Source: Roseovarius sp. SCSIO 43702
Lineage (GTDB): Bacteria > Pseudomonadota > Alphaproteobacteria > Rhodobacterales > Rhodobacteraceae
NCBI RefSeq assembly: GCF_019599045.1
Contig: NZ_CP080623.1
Span: 2,874,501 to 2,938,500, forward strand
Direction of reading: 5' to 3'
DNA length: 64,000 nucleotides
Every line of letters starts with the position of its first letter. The first letter of the stretch is position 1. Below the pieces are notes generated by a model, which saw only the letters and a program-made list of their open reading frames with translations, ran no database searches and was not told the origin of the DNA. Positions 25,155 to 33,980 of this stretch are shown in pieces. The translations under genes were made by a program, and so were the position numbers.

Positions 25155-25173
25155 AGGAAGGTGGTGACACCAC
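25155..25173 (+). promoter_or_regulatory. rpsU ribosome-binding region with overlapping hairpin
   Basis: AGGAAGG at 25155-25161 is the likely Shine-Dalgarno sequence. A small perfect hairpin, GTGGT/ACCAC with a GAC loop (25161-25173), lies between it and the ATG and touches its last base. It could bring the Shine-Dalgarno site close to the start codon or modulate translation. Confidence 0.4.
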
Positions 25174-25380
25174 ATGCAGGTAAGTGTTCGCGACAACAAC
25201 GTCGATCAGGCGCTCCGCGCTCTGAAGAAAAAGCTGCAGCGCGAAGGCGTGTTTCGTGAAATGAAGCTCAAGCAACATTTCGAGAAACCGTCCGAGAAGA
25301 AAGCACGCGAGAAGGCCGAGGCCATTCGCCGTGCCCGGAAACTGGCGCGCAAGAAAGCCCAGCGCGAAGGTCTTCTCTGA
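25174..25380 (+). CDS. rpsU: 30S ribosomal protein S21
   Basis: The 68-residue basic protein begins [20 protein letters not shown] and continues with the [21 protein letters not shown] segment of bacterial S21. It joins the 30S subunit near the anti-Shine-Dalgarno region and helps initiation. The lysine/arginine-rich C-terminal tail is normal for alphaproteobacteria. The gene is monocistronic, followed by a strong terminator. Its expected divergent partner, the COQ9 gene, is about 21.7 kb upstream. Confidence 0.97.
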   Translation: MQVSVRDNNVDQALRALKKKLQREGVFREMKLKQHFEKPSEKKAREKAEAIRRARKLARKKAQREGLL

Positions 25381-25412
25381 GCCCTGAAGCTCGGAACACG
25401 ATCAAAATGACG

Positions 25413-25449
25413 AACCCCCGCAGCAGTCCGCTACGGGGGTTTACTTTTT
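25413..25449 (+). terminator. Rho-independent terminator of rpsU
   Basis: AACCCCCG (25413-25420) pairs perfectly with CGGGGGTT (25434-25441), followed by TTACTTTTT-like T-rich sequence. It lies in the 89-bp gap between the convergent rpsU and peroxiredoxin genes. On the opposite strand the T-run is weaker. Confidence 0.85.
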
Positions 25450-25469
25450 CCGGGTCTCCCCGAACGGCG

Positions 25470-26123
25470 TCAGACCGGCATCTTCGTCTTGCGCAGGTAG
25501 GGCAGCACGGCGTCATACTCGCCGAACTTCGCCTTCGCGTCCTCGTCGCTGACCGACGGCGGAATGATCACGTCCTCGCCCATCTTCCAGTCCGCCGGCG
25601 TGGCCACGCCCTTGCCGGTCGAGGTCTGAAGCGCGTCGAGCGCGCGCACGATCTCGGCGAAGTTGCGGCCCACGGTCATCGGGTAGGTCATCGACAGCTT
25701 CACCTGCTTGTCGGGCCCGATGATATAGACGCTGCGGACCGTGGCACTGTCGGCGGGGGTGCGCCCCTCGGGCAGATGCGCCTCGGCAGGCAGCATGTCG
25801 AACGCCTTCGACACTTCCAGATCGTCATCGGCGATGATCGGGAACCCGGCCTTCGCGCCGCCCACCTTCTCGATGTCGGTCTTCCACTTCTTGTGGTCCT
25901 CGACCCCGTCGACGCTCACACCCATAACCTTCGTGCCGCGTTTCTCCCACTCGTCGGCAAGCCGCGCGACCGCGCCGAACTCGGTCGTGCAGACCGGGGT
26001 GAAATCCTTGGGATGCGAGAACAGGATCGCCCAGCCGTCGCCGACCCAGTCATGCAGGTTGATCTCGCCCTGGTCGGTGGTCACGGTCAGATTCGGGATC
26101 TCGTCGTTGATGCGCAATGCCAT
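25470..26123 (-). CDS. 1-Cys peroxiredoxin (Prx6 family)
   Basis: The 217-residue protein has the catalytic FTPVCTTE motif with peroxidatic C45, and the extended C-terminal domain of the Prx6/1-Cys group (GEDVIIPPSVSDEDAKAKF). It reduces hydrogen peroxide and organic hydroperoxides. The start is the ATG at 26123, with AAGGAGC about 7 bases upstream; a longer reading frame exists but does not match the family. It is divergent from the aldehyde dehydrogenase gene, with 176 bp between. Confidence 0.95.
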   Translation of the reverse strand: MALRINDEIPNLTVTTDQGEINLHDWVGDGWAILFSHPKDFTPVCTTEFGAVARLADEWEKRGTKVMGVSVDGVEDHKKWKTDIEKVGGAKAGFPIIADDDLEVSKAFDMLPAEAHLPEGRTPADSATVRSVYIIGPDKQVKLSMTYPMTVGRNFAEIVRALDALQTSTGKGVATPADWKMGEDVIIPPSVSDEDAKAKFGEYDAVLPYLRKTKMPV

Positions 26124-26299
26124 GGCAAAGCTCCTTTCAGATGCAGATTCGGTTGCGTCACCTCCCAAGATAGGCAGCATTCGGGCGATTTGCACCCCAC
26201 ATGCTTGCCCCTGCCGCAGGCCAATGACAATGTGGCGCCAAATCCGCCGGAGGCAGGCCCCTGCCCGGGCGAACACGGTGAGCTGAAGGAGCTTTGATC

Positions 26300-27742
26300 A
26301 TGATCGAGAAGACGCAATTCTACATCGATGGCCAGTGGACCGACCCCAGGGATGGCAAGCCCCACCAGGTCATCAATCCGTCCAACGAGGAAGCGTTCGC
26401 CACGATTTCCCTCGGCGGCCAGGCCGACACCGACGCCGCCGTCGCCGCCGCGCGGCGCGCGCTGAAGGGCTGGATGACCACCCCGGTCGAGGATCGTATC
26501 GCCGCGGTCGAGCGGCTGGCCAAGGCCTACGCCGATCGCGCTGACGAGATGGGCGAGGCGATCAGCATGGAAATGGGCGCGCCCATCGACATGTCGAAGT
26601 CATCCCAGGTCGGCGCAGGCAGCTGGCACATGGAAGGTTTCATCAAGGCCGCGCGCGAATTCGAGTGGATCGCACCGCTGGGCGATCACGCCCCCAACGA
26701 CCGCATCGTGCACGAGGCCGTGGGCGTCGTCGCGATGATCACGCCCTGGAACTGGCCCATGAACCAGGTCTCGCTCAAGGTCGCGGCGGCGCTCATCGCG
26801 GGCTGCACCATGGTGCTCAAACCGTCCGAGGAATCGCCCCTGTCGGCCATGCTCTTCGCCGAGATGGTCGATGCCGCCGACATTCCGCCGGGCGTCTTCA
26901 ACCTCGTCAATGGCGACGGTGCGGGCGTCGGCAGCCAGCTTTCGGCGCATGAGGATGTCGACATGGTCAGCTTCACCGGCTCCTCGCGCGCGGGCAAGCT
27001 CATCTCGAAGGCCGCCGCCGACACGCTCAAGCGCGTCTCGCTCGAACTGGGCGGGAAAGGCGCGAACCTCATCTTCGCGGATGCCGACGACAAGGCCGTG
27101 AAACGCGGTGTCCTGCACTGCATGAACAACTCGGGTCAATCCTGCAACGCGCCCACGCGGATGCTGGTCGAACGCAGCATCTACGACAAGACCGTCGAGA
27201 CCGCCGCCGAGGTCGCCAACTCGGTCGAGGTGGGCCCCGCCGACAAGCCGGGCAAGCATATCGGCCCGGTCGTGAACGAGACCCAGTTCAACAAGATCCA
27301 GGATCTCATCCAGAAGGGCATCGACGAAGGCGCGCGCCTCGTCGCGGGTGGCGTGGGACGGCCCGAGGGCCTCAACCGCGGCTTCTTCGTGCGTCCCACT
27401 GTCTTCGCCGACGTCACCAACGACATGACCATCGCGCGCGAGGAGATCTTCGGGCCCGTCCTTTCGATCATGGCCTTCGACACCGAGGACGAGGCCTACG
27501 AGATCGCCAACGACACGCCCTACGGCCTCACCAACTATGTCCAGACCCAGGACCCCGAGAAGCTCAAGCGCGCGGCACTCTCGCTACGCTCCGGCATGGT
27601 CGAGATGAACGGCCACGGCCGCGGTCAGGGGGCGCCCTTCGGCGGCATGAAACAGTCGGGCAACGGCCGCGAAGGCGGCAAATGGGGCATCGAGGACTTC
27701 CTCGAGGTCAAGGCCGTCTCGGGCTGGCCCGAAAAGGCCTGA
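26300..27742 (+). CDS. NAD(P)-dependent aldehyde dehydrogenase
   Basis: The 480-residue protein is a standard aldehyde dehydrogenase: MITPWNWPMNQ, FTGSSRAGKLI, general base E249 in LELGGKG and catalytic C282 in NNSGQSCNAPTRM. It oxidises an aldehyde to an acid in the cytosol; the substrate cannot be assigned. GAAGGAG lies about 8 bases before the ATG. The glycosyltransferase gene begins 6 bp after its stop, so they are probably cotranscribed, though a functional link is not evident. Confidence 0.93.
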   Translation: MIEKTQFYIDGQWTDPRDGKPHQVINPSNEEAFATISLGGQADTDAAVAAARRALKGWMTTPVEDRIAAVERLAKAYADRADEMGEAISMEMGAPIDMSKSSQVGAGSWHMEGFIKAAREFEWIAPLGDHAPNDRIVHEAVGVVAMITPWNWPMNQVSLKVAAALIAGCTMVLKPSEESPLSAMLFAEMVDAADIPPGVFNLVNGDGAGVGSQLSAHEDVDMVSFTGSSRAGKLISKAAADTLKRVSLELGGKGANLIFADADDKAVKRGVLHCMNNSGQSCNAPTRMLVERSIYDKTVETAAEVANSVEVGPADKPGKHIGPVVNETQFNKIQDLIQKGIDEGARLVAGGVGRPEGLNRGFFVRPTVFADVTNDMTIAREEIFGPVLSIMAFDTEDEAYEIANDTPYGLTNYVQTQDPEKLKRAALSLRSGMVEMNGHGRGQGAPFGGMKQSGNGREGGKWGIEDFLEVKAVSGWPEKA

Positions 27743-27748
27743 CCAGAC

Positions 27749-28507
27749 GTGGAGATCTGCGCCTTCATCCTGCATCTCACGCGCGCCAGCGCGCGGCGGG
27801 AGAACGCGCAGAGCCTTCGCGACACCTGCGGCCTGCCCGCCGAGATCTGGCCAGCCGTCGATGGCGCGGCCATGTCCGCCACAGAACTCGAGGCCCGCGT
27901 CGACGCGGGCCTCTTCACGCCCACCTACCCGTTCTCCTTGCGCACCGGTGAAATCGGCTGCTTCCTGTCCCACCGCCAGATCTGGGCCGAGATCGTCCGC
28001 CGCGACCTGGACGCCGCGCTGATCCTCGAGGATGACGCGGGGCTCGACCCGGTGCTGTTCGACCGCGCGCTCGACCTTGCCCGCGTGCATGTCTCGGCAT
28101 TGGGCTACATCCAGTTCCAGACCCGTCCGCCCCGTTCCAATGCCCGTCTCATAGACACCAACGATCCATGTCAGCTTCTGCTTCCGGTCGTGGGCGGGCT
28201 GCGCACCACCGCCCAGATCGTGCATCATGAAGCCGCCCGTCGACTGCTCGAGACCTCCTCGCGCTTCGACCGCCCCGTGGACACCTTCGTGCAAAGCCAT
28301 TGGCAAACCGGGATCAGGCCGGCGATGATCCTTCCCTCGGGCATCTCCGAGATCGCCGACCGGCTCGATGGCTCGACGATCCAGGGCACGGGCAAATCAC
28401 TCGCGGAGAAAGCATCGCGCGAGGTGAAGCGCGGGCTTTATCGACGGGCCGTCGCACGCGCATCGCGCCATTCCCCGGCGCATGAACCGGAGACGACACA
28501 TGACTGA
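27749..28507 (+). CDS. Glycosyltransferase family 25 (LPS-type)
   Basis: The 252-residue protein has the GT25 pattern: an N-terminal sugar-transfer domain with GEIGCFLSHRQIWAEIV and the acidic DAALILEDDAGLDP motif, as in LPS galactosyl- and glucosyltransferases. It should act on lipopolysaccharide or another surface glycan at the cytoplasmic face of the inner membrane. The start codon is GTG, 6 bp after the aldehyde dehydrogenase stop. Its 3' end overlaps the next glycosyltransferase gene by 8 bp. Confidence 0.85.
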   Translation: MEICAFILHLTRASARRENAQSLRDTCGLPAEIWPAVDGAAMSATELEARVDAGLFTPTYPFSLRTGEIGCFLSHRQIWAEIVRRDLDAALILEDDAGLDPVLFDRALDLARVHVSALGYIQFQTRPPRSNARLIDTNDPCQLLLPVVGGLRTTAQIVHHEAARRLLETSSRFDRPVDTFVQSHWQTGIRPAMILPSGISEIADRLDGSTIQGTGKSLAEKASREVKRGLYRRAVARASRHSPAHEPETTHD

Positions 28508-29366
28508 TCCGGCCCAAGCGATCACCACCCGCCTCTTCGGAGGCGCGGGCAACCAGCTTTTTCAGTACGCCGCCGGACGCGCGCTGGCCGACCGCCTCTG
28601 CTGTCCGCTCATCCTCGATGCGCGCTATGTCGCCGGCAGCAAGGACCGCGGCGATTGCTTCTCGCATTTTCGCGACGCGCGCTTCACGCGCGAGGCACCG
28701 CTTCCTCCCGCCAAGGATGACGGCCTCCTGCGCTACGGGCTCTGGCGTCTCTTCGGGCGCGCGCCGCGCTTCCATCGCGAGCGCACGCTCGCCTTCGATC
28801 CGGGTTTCTTCGATCTCCCGCGCGGCACCTACCTTCACGGATACTGGCAGTCGCCCCGCTACTTTGCGCCGATCGTCGACCGGCTCCGCGATGATCTCGC
28901 CTTCACCACGCCACTAGATGCCGCCAATGCCGAGATGGCCACGCGCATCGCCGCCGCGCAGACACCTGTCTCACTCCATGTGCGAAGGGGTGACTATACG
29001 GCGACGGGCGCCTATGCGCATTGCCCGCCGGACTACTATCGCGACGGTGCCGCCCGCATCGCGGAGGCGACGGCAGCAAAGCTCACCTGCTTCGTGTTCT
29101 CCAACGATCCCGAGTGGGCACGGCACAATCTCGATCTCGGGCACGAGACGGTCATCGTCGATCTCAACGACGAGGCGACAGGCCATTTCGACATGCACCT
29201 CATGTCGCTTTGCGCACATCATGTGATCGCAAATTCGACCTTCTCATGGTGGGGTGCGTGGCTCAACCCGTCGCCCGAGAAGATCGTGGTCGCCCCGCGC
29301 AACTGGTTCGCAACGCCGAAACTGGCCAATCCCGACCTGATCCCCGACGATTGGATAAGAGCGTGA
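28500..29366 (+). CDS. Glycosyltransferase family 11 (alpha-1,2-fucosyltransferase type)
   Basis: The 288-residue protein shows the GT11 motifs FGGAGNQLFQYAAGRALA (13-30), HVRRGDY (160-166) and STFSWWGAWLN near 245. GT11 enzymes transfer fucose, and sometimes other sugars, from a GDP-sugar to galactose. The ATG at 28500 has CGGAG about 8 bases upstream. The overlap with the GT25 gene implies that both extend the same surface glycan. No fucose synthesis genes are in the window. Confidence 0.9.
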   Translation: MTDPAQAITTRLFGGAGNQLFQYAAGRALADRLCCPLILDARYVAGSKDRGDCFSHFRDARFTREAPLPPAKDDGLLRYGLWRLFGRAPRFHRERTLAFDPGFFDLPRGTYLHGYWQSPRYFAPIVDRLRDDLAFTTPLDAANAEMATRIAAAQTPVSLHVRRGDYTATGAYAHCPPDYYRDGAARIAEATAAKLTCFVFSNDPEWARHNLDLGHETVIVDLNDEATGHFDMHLMSLCAHHVIANSTFSWWGAWLNPSPEKIVVAPRNWFATPKLANPDLIPDDWIRA

Positions 29367-29453
29367 GCCCGAAACCTTCCCGGCGATGGGATGCACCAGG
29401 CAAAAGTGCCCACGCCCTTCCCTGATCCGCCGGTTCCCGCTACACCCGCGACC

Positions 29454-30497
29454 ATGACCCACACACCCCCCGCCGATGCCCGGTTCATTCCCGAAACCGT
29501 GCTCAAGCGCGACATCTTTTCCGAGACGATTTCCGGCCATCTCGACGGTGCGCCCGACCTGCCGGTCGTCCTGCGCAAGCTCGACGGCGTGCCGGCCTAT
29601 GCCCGCCCCCTCGCTTGGTGGCTTGCCCGCAAGGAGATCCGGGGCCTACGCGCCGTGCGGGGCATCGAGGGCTGCCCGGAACTCATCCGCGCCGACCGCG
29701 TCGGCCTCTTGCGCAGCTGGACGCAGGGCACCCCGTTGCAGCTCGCCAAACCAGACGACCCGGCGTGGTATGCCGACGCCCGCCGCCTCCTGCGCGAGAT
29801 GCGCCGCGCCGGTGTCACCCATAACGACATCGCCAAGCCGCAGAACTGGCTCATGACGCCAGAAGGCCGCGCCGCCGTCATCGACTTTCAGCTCGCCTCG
29901 GTGCACCGCCGCCGGGGTCGCCTCTTCCGCATCATGGCGCGCGAGGATCTGCGCCACCTCCTGAAGCAGAAGCGCGCCTACGCCCCCCATCTCCTCACCC
30001 CGTCCGAACACCGGATGCTCGCGCGGAAATCGCTGCCGTCGCGCGTCTGGATGGCGACCGGGAAACGCGCCTACAACTTCATCACCCGGCGGCTCATGAA
30101 CTGGTCCGACGGCGAAGGCACGGAGGACCGGATCGAGCGCGACGGCCCGGCGCTCCGCGCCGCGTGGCTTGCGCGGCCCGACGTTTCGGAGGTGGCGCTC
30201 TGCACCTATGCCCGGCCCGCCAAGGGTGTCGGCCTCTATGCCTTCGTGGAAACCACATGCGACGAGGCCACGCTGCGCGCCCTTGCGCCCGAACCCCGGC
30301 CCGATCTCATCCAGCCCGTCACCCTGCTTCCCCGCGACGCCGGCGGCGCACCCCGGCTCGACGCGCTCGCGCTCATCGCCGCCAACCGCCTCGACGAGCT
30401 CGAGCTTCTGACGAAAGCCGACCCCGAGCTGGCCAGGGATGTCGCGCCCATCGTCTCCGCCCGCCTGAACCTCACCGATCGCGATCGCGGCGCATGA
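29454..30497 (+). CDS. Kinase-like protein with C-terminal AMP-ligase-type subdomain
   Basis: The 347-residue protein begins with a RIO/LPS-kinase-like fold: catalytic-loop sequence THNDIAKPQNWLM and metal-binding IDFQLAS, as in small lipopolysaccharide kinases. The last 90 residues (SEVALCTYARPAKGVGLYAFVE... and VTLLPRDAGGAPRLDAL) resemble the mobile C-terminal subdomain of acyl-CoA synthetases, but the usual catalytic lysine position appears changed (GGAPR in place of GK-x-x-R). The combination is unusual. It follows the two glycosyltransferases, suggesting phosphorylation of a surface glycan. An in-frame ATG at 29391 is an alternative start; neither has a strong ribosome-binding site. Confidence 0.7.
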   Translation: MTHTPPADARFIPETVLKRDIFSETISGHLDGAPDLPVVLRKLDGVPAYARPLAWWLARKEIRGLRAVRGIEGCPELIRADRVGLLRSWTQGTPLQLAKPDDPAWYADARRLLREMRRAGVTHNDIAKPQNWLMTPEGRAAVIDFQLASVHRRRGRLFRIMAREDLRHLLKQKRAYAPHLLTPSEHRMLARKSLPSRVWMATGKRAYNFITRRLMNWSDGEGTEDRIERDGPALRAAWLARPDVSEVALCTYARPAKGVGLYAFVETTCDEATLRALAPEPRPDLIQPVTLLPRDAGGAPRLDALALIAANRLDELELLTKADPELARDVAPIVSARLNLTDRDRGA

Positions 30498-30525
30498 GCG
30501 TGACTGCGGGCGCAATCGCCCCGGC

Positions 30526-31173
30526 TCAGAACGGCGCCTTCGCGCGGAACCTCACCCCCTCGCCCCCGTCCGGGTGGCGCAGGCGAAGCTCCTCCGAATG
30601 CAACATGAGCCGCGGATGCGCCCGCGCCGCGCCCTCGGCATAGAACGGATCGCCCAGGATCGGGTGGCCCAGCGCCAGCATGTGCACCCGAAGCTGATGG
30701 CTGCGCCCGGTCCGGGGAAAGAGGCGCACGCGGCTCTCTTTGTCGGCTGCCTTGAGCACGCGCCAATCCGTGACTGCCGCACGCCCCGTCTCGTGACACA
30801 CCTTCTGTCGCGGCCGGTTGGGCCAGTCCACCACGAGCGGCAGATCGACGGTGCCGGCCTTCGGCTCGAGCCGTCCCGCGACCCGCGCCACGTAGGTCTT
30901 CTTCACCTGCCGTTTCTCGAACTGAAGCCCCAAGTGTCGCTGCGCATGCGGGCTCAGCGCAAAGACCATCACGCCCGAGGTGTCCCGGTCGAGCCTGTGC
31001 ACGAGCAGAGCCGTGGGAAACACCGCCTCGATCCGCGCGAGCAGGCAATCCGCGAGGTGCGCGCCCTTTCCCGGCACGCTCAGCAGACCGGCGGGCTTCT
31101 CCACCACGAGGATCTCGTGATCTTCGTGCAGAACCGCGAGCGGCGTCTCGGGCGGGCGATACTCGTCATTCAT
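30526..31173 (-). CDS. RluA family pseudouridine synthase
   Basis: The 215-residue protein is a compact RluA-type enzyme lacking an S4 domain. The motif HRLDRDTSG places the catalytic aspartate at D62, and GRSHQLRVHMLALGHPILGD is the second conserved block. Such enzymes isomerise uridine in 23S rRNA and/or tRNA; the site modified is not readable from sequence. It runs convergently with the kinase-like gene, 28 bp away. Confidence 0.93.
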   Translation of the reverse strand: MNDEYRPPETPLAVLHEDHEILVVEKPAGLLSVPGKGAHLADCLLARIEAVFPTALLVHRLDRDTSGVMVFALSPHAQRHLGLQFEKRQVKKTYVARVAGRLEPKAGTVDLPLVVDWPNRPRQKVCHETGRAAVTDWRVLKAADKESRVRLFPRTGRSHQLRVHMLALGHPILGDPFYAEGAARAHPRLMLHSEELRLRHPDGGEGVRFRAKAPF

Positions 31174-31258
31174 CCCGCCGCCTTACAAGAGGCGCCGCGC
31201 CCGGTCCAGAGCACGCGGCGGCCATCGCTTCGCGGGACTACCGCAAGGGCCGGACGCG

Positions 31259-33706
31259 TTACGCCTTCACCCGCTCGCCTTTCGGATCATACATCGGCCG
31301 CAGGCTCGCCTCGGCGCGCACCCGTGTGCCCGCCACGTCGATCTCGTAGCGCGACGCCAGCACATCCTCCGCGCTCTCGCTCTTGCAGGGCACATAGCCC
31401 ATCCCGATCGCGCCGCCGAGGTGATGGCCGTAATTCCCCGAACTAAGGTAGCTCACGATCTCGCCGTCCCGCAGGATCGGCTCATGGTGATAGAGCAGCG
31501 GCTCGGGATCGGTCAGGCGGAATTGCACCATCCGGTGCGAAAGCCCCGCCTCCTTCTTGCGGAGCACCGCGTCGCGCCCGATGAACTCGGGCTTCGCTGT
31601 CTTCACCGCGAAGCCCAGCCCCGCCTCCAGCACGTGATCCTCGCTCGTGATGTCGTGGCCGAAATGGCGAAAGGCCTTCTCGATGCGGCAACTGTCCATC
31701 ATGTGCATCCCGCAGAGCTTCAGCCCATGCGCCGCGCCCGCCTCCCAGAGCGTCTCGAAGGCGTGGCCTGCCATGTCCGCGCTCACGTATATCTCCCAGC
31801 CCAGCTCGCCCACGTAGCTCACCCGGTGCGCCCGCGCGAGTCCCATGCCAAGCTCGATCTCGCGCGCCATGCCGAAAGGATGCGCCTCGTTCGAGAAATC
31901 GGCAGGCGAGACGGCCCGCATCACCTCGCGGGCCTTCGGACCCATGACCGCCAGCACGCCCTCGCCCGCAGTCACATCGGTGATGACGACACCGAAATCT
32001 CCCCTGTGGCGCTCCATCCATGTCTGGTCGGCAAGACGCGTGGCCCCCGGCGTCACAACGAGATAGGCGGTCTCCGAAAGACGCGTCACCGTCACATCCG
32101 CCTCGATTCCGCCCCTCGCGTTCAGGAACTGCGTATAGACGATCCGCCCCACCGGCACCGAGAAATCGCCGCCGCCCACATGGTTGAGAAAGGCCTCCGC
32201 GTCCGGCCCCTCGACCCGCAGCTTGCCGAAGGACGACATGTCGTACATGCCCACGCCCTCGCGCACCGCCCGGTGTTCGGCAGCGGCATTCTCGAACCAG
32301 TTCTGCCGGCCCCAGGAATAGACATATTCGCGCGCCTGCCCCTTCTCGGCAAACCAGTTGGCCCGCTCCCACCCCGCCGTTTCGCCAAAGACCGCACCCC
32401 GCTCCGCGAGGTGCGCGTGGAAGGGCGAACGCCGCACCCCCCGCGCCGTCGCCTTCTGGCGATAGGGGAAATGGTCGGCATAAAGCAGGCCCAGTGTCTC
32501 CTTCGAGCGCTCGAAGAGGTAGTGCCGGTTGCCCTGGAACGGCTGCATCCGCGAGATGTCCACGTCGCCAAGGTCGAAGGGTTTCTCGCCGCTCTCCATC
32601 CACAGCGACAGGGCGTGTCCCGCCCCGCCCGCGCTCTGGATGCCGATGGAGTTGAACCCGGCGGCAACCCAGACATTGTCCATTTCGGGACACAGGCCCA
32701 GGTGATAGGCATCGTCGGGCGTGAAGCTTTCCGGCCCGTTGAAGAACGTGTGAATCCCCGCCTCGGCCAGGATCGGCATCCGGTTGCACGCGGCTTCGAG
32801 GATCGGCTCAAAATGGTCGAAATCCTCGGGCAACTGGTCGAATTCGAAACTTTCGGGAATGCCGTTCATCCCCCAGGGCTTCGATTTCGGCTCGAACGCG
32901 CCCAGAAGGATCTTTCCCGCATCCTCTTTGTAATAGGCGCATTCGTCCGGCACCCGCAGGACCGGCAACTGCTCGAGCCCCTTGATCGCCTCGGTCACGA
33001 TATAGAAGTGCTCGCAGGCATGAAGCGGGACATTGGTGTTCAGCATCGCGCCCACCTCCCGGCCCCACATGCCGGCACAGTTGACCACGTGGTCGCAGGT
33101 AACATGGCCGGTCTCGCCGCCTTCATCGGCGGTCCAGTCCACGCCCGTCACGCGCCGCCCGTCCCGGGTGACACCCGTGACCTTGATCCGCTCCTTCACC
33201 AGCGCGCCGCGCTGCCGCGCGCCCTTGGCGAGCGCGAGCGCGATATTGGCCGGGTCCGCCTGCCCGTCGGTCGGAAGCCAGACGCCCCCGGTGACATCCT
33301 CGACGTTGAGATGGGGGTATTTCTCCTTGATCTCGGCCGGCGAAAGTTCTTCCACCGACACGCCGAAGGCCCGGGCCATCGCCGCGGCACGGTGAAGCTC
33401 TTCCAGCCGCTCCCCGGTCAGCGCGGCCGACACCGAGCCGCATTGCCGCAACCCGGTCGCGACACCCGTTTCCTCCTCGAGCCCGCGATACAGTTCCGCC
33501 GTGTAGCGCGCGAGCTTCGTCATGTTGGACGACGCCCGCAACTGTCCGATCAGGCCCGCCGCGTGCCATGTCGTCCCGCTCGTCAACTGCTTGCGTTCCA
33601 GCAGGACGACATCGCTCCAGCCCAGCTTCGCCAGGTGATAGGCGACCGAACAGCCGACAACGCCGCCTCCGATTATGACGACGCGCGCGTGGGTTGGCAG
33701 GGACAT
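31259..33706 (-). CDS. Dimethylglycine/sarcosine dehydrogenase-like FAD-GcvT protein
   Basis: The 815-residue enzyme has an N-terminal DAO-type FAD domain (GGGVVG at 13-18; SGTTWHAAG with H48 at the position of covalent FAD attachment in dimethylglycine and sarcosine dehydrogenases), a middle FAO domain, and C-terminal GcvT tetrahydrofolate-binding domains (ending ...GAIGMGYVPCKSE and ASLRPMYDPKGERV). The expected reaction is oxidative N-demethylation of a methylated glycine with transfer of the one-carbon unit to tetrahydrofolate. The start is set at MSLPTHARVVIIGGG, directly before the Rossmann motif. It stands alone, so the exact substrate is open. Confidence 0.9.
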   Translation of the reverse strand: MSLPTHARVVIIGGGVVGCSVAYHLAKLGWSDVVLLERKQLTSGTTWHAAGLIGQLRASSNMTKLARYTAELYRGLEEETGVATGLRQCGSVSAALTGERLEELHRAAAMARAFGVSVEELSPAEIKEKYPHLNVEDVTGGVWLPTDGQADPANIALALAKGARQRGALVKERIKVTGVTRDGRRVTGVDWTADEGGETGHVTCDHVVNCAGMWGREVGAMLNTNVPLHACEHFYIVTEAIKGLEQLPVLRVPDECAYYKEDAGKILLGAFEPKSKPWGMNGIPESFEFDQLPEDFDHFEPILEAACNRMPILAEAGIHTFFNGPESFTPDDAYHLGLCPEMDNVWVAAGFNSIGIQSAGGAGHALSLWMESGEKPFDLGDVDISRMQPFQGNRHYLFERSKETLGLLYADHFPYRQKATARGVRRSPFHAHLAERGAVFGETAGWERANWFAEKGQAREYVYSWGRQNWFENAAAEHRAVREGVGMYDMSSFGKLRVEGPDAEAFLNHVGGGDFSVPVGRIVYTQFLNARGGIEADVTVTRLSETAYLVVTPGATRLADQTWMERHRGDFGVVITDVTAGEGVLAVMGPKAREVMRAVSPADFSNEAHPFGMAREIELGMGLARAHRVSYVGELGWEIYVSADMAGHAFETLWEAGAAHGLKLCGMHMMDSCRIEKAFRHFGHDITSEDHVLEAGLGFAVKTAKPEFIGRDAVLRKKEAGLSHRMVQFRLTDPEPLLYHHEPILRDGEIVSYLSSGNYGHHLGGAIGMGYVPCKSESAEDVLASRYEIDVAGTRVRAEASLRPMYDPKGERVKA

Positions 33707-33980
33707 GATGGCAGGCTCCGATCTCGTGGGTTGCCGCCCGACCATGCCGCGCATTTCCCGGCCCTGCCCTATGCAAAAGCGTCACTCAGACGGTGAAATT
33801 CAGCACCAAGCCGACAGCGCGGGCGGCCCGGGCGAACTCCATCTCATCCCGAACCGCCTGCCTTGGCGCCCTTGTCCACCGCTCGCGCTGGCGAAAACCC
33901 GCCGCAGCAGGCCCGCAAAGCTTGCGCGACCGCGATTCGATCCGCAGAAAAGGCGCGTATTCACTTGGAACATCGGTCCC

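Larger units (their letters stand above)
3473..25173. other. Probable accessory catabolic island between COQ9 and rpsU
   Basis: About 18 transport, catabolic and regulatory genes separate the COQ9 gene from rpsU, which are neighbours in most alphaproteobacteria. No tRNA, integrase, transposase or clear flanking direct repeat is visible, so the insertion mechanism is unknown and the exact edges are uncertain. Within the stretch there are three regulators of their own (one HutC-type GntR, two LysR), two complete transporters (one dipeptide-type ABC, one TRAP) and enzymes for deacylation, transamination, oxygenation, hydroxyacid oxidation and CoA chemistry. The limits given are the two intergenic edges of the conserved genes. 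Confidence 0.6.
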
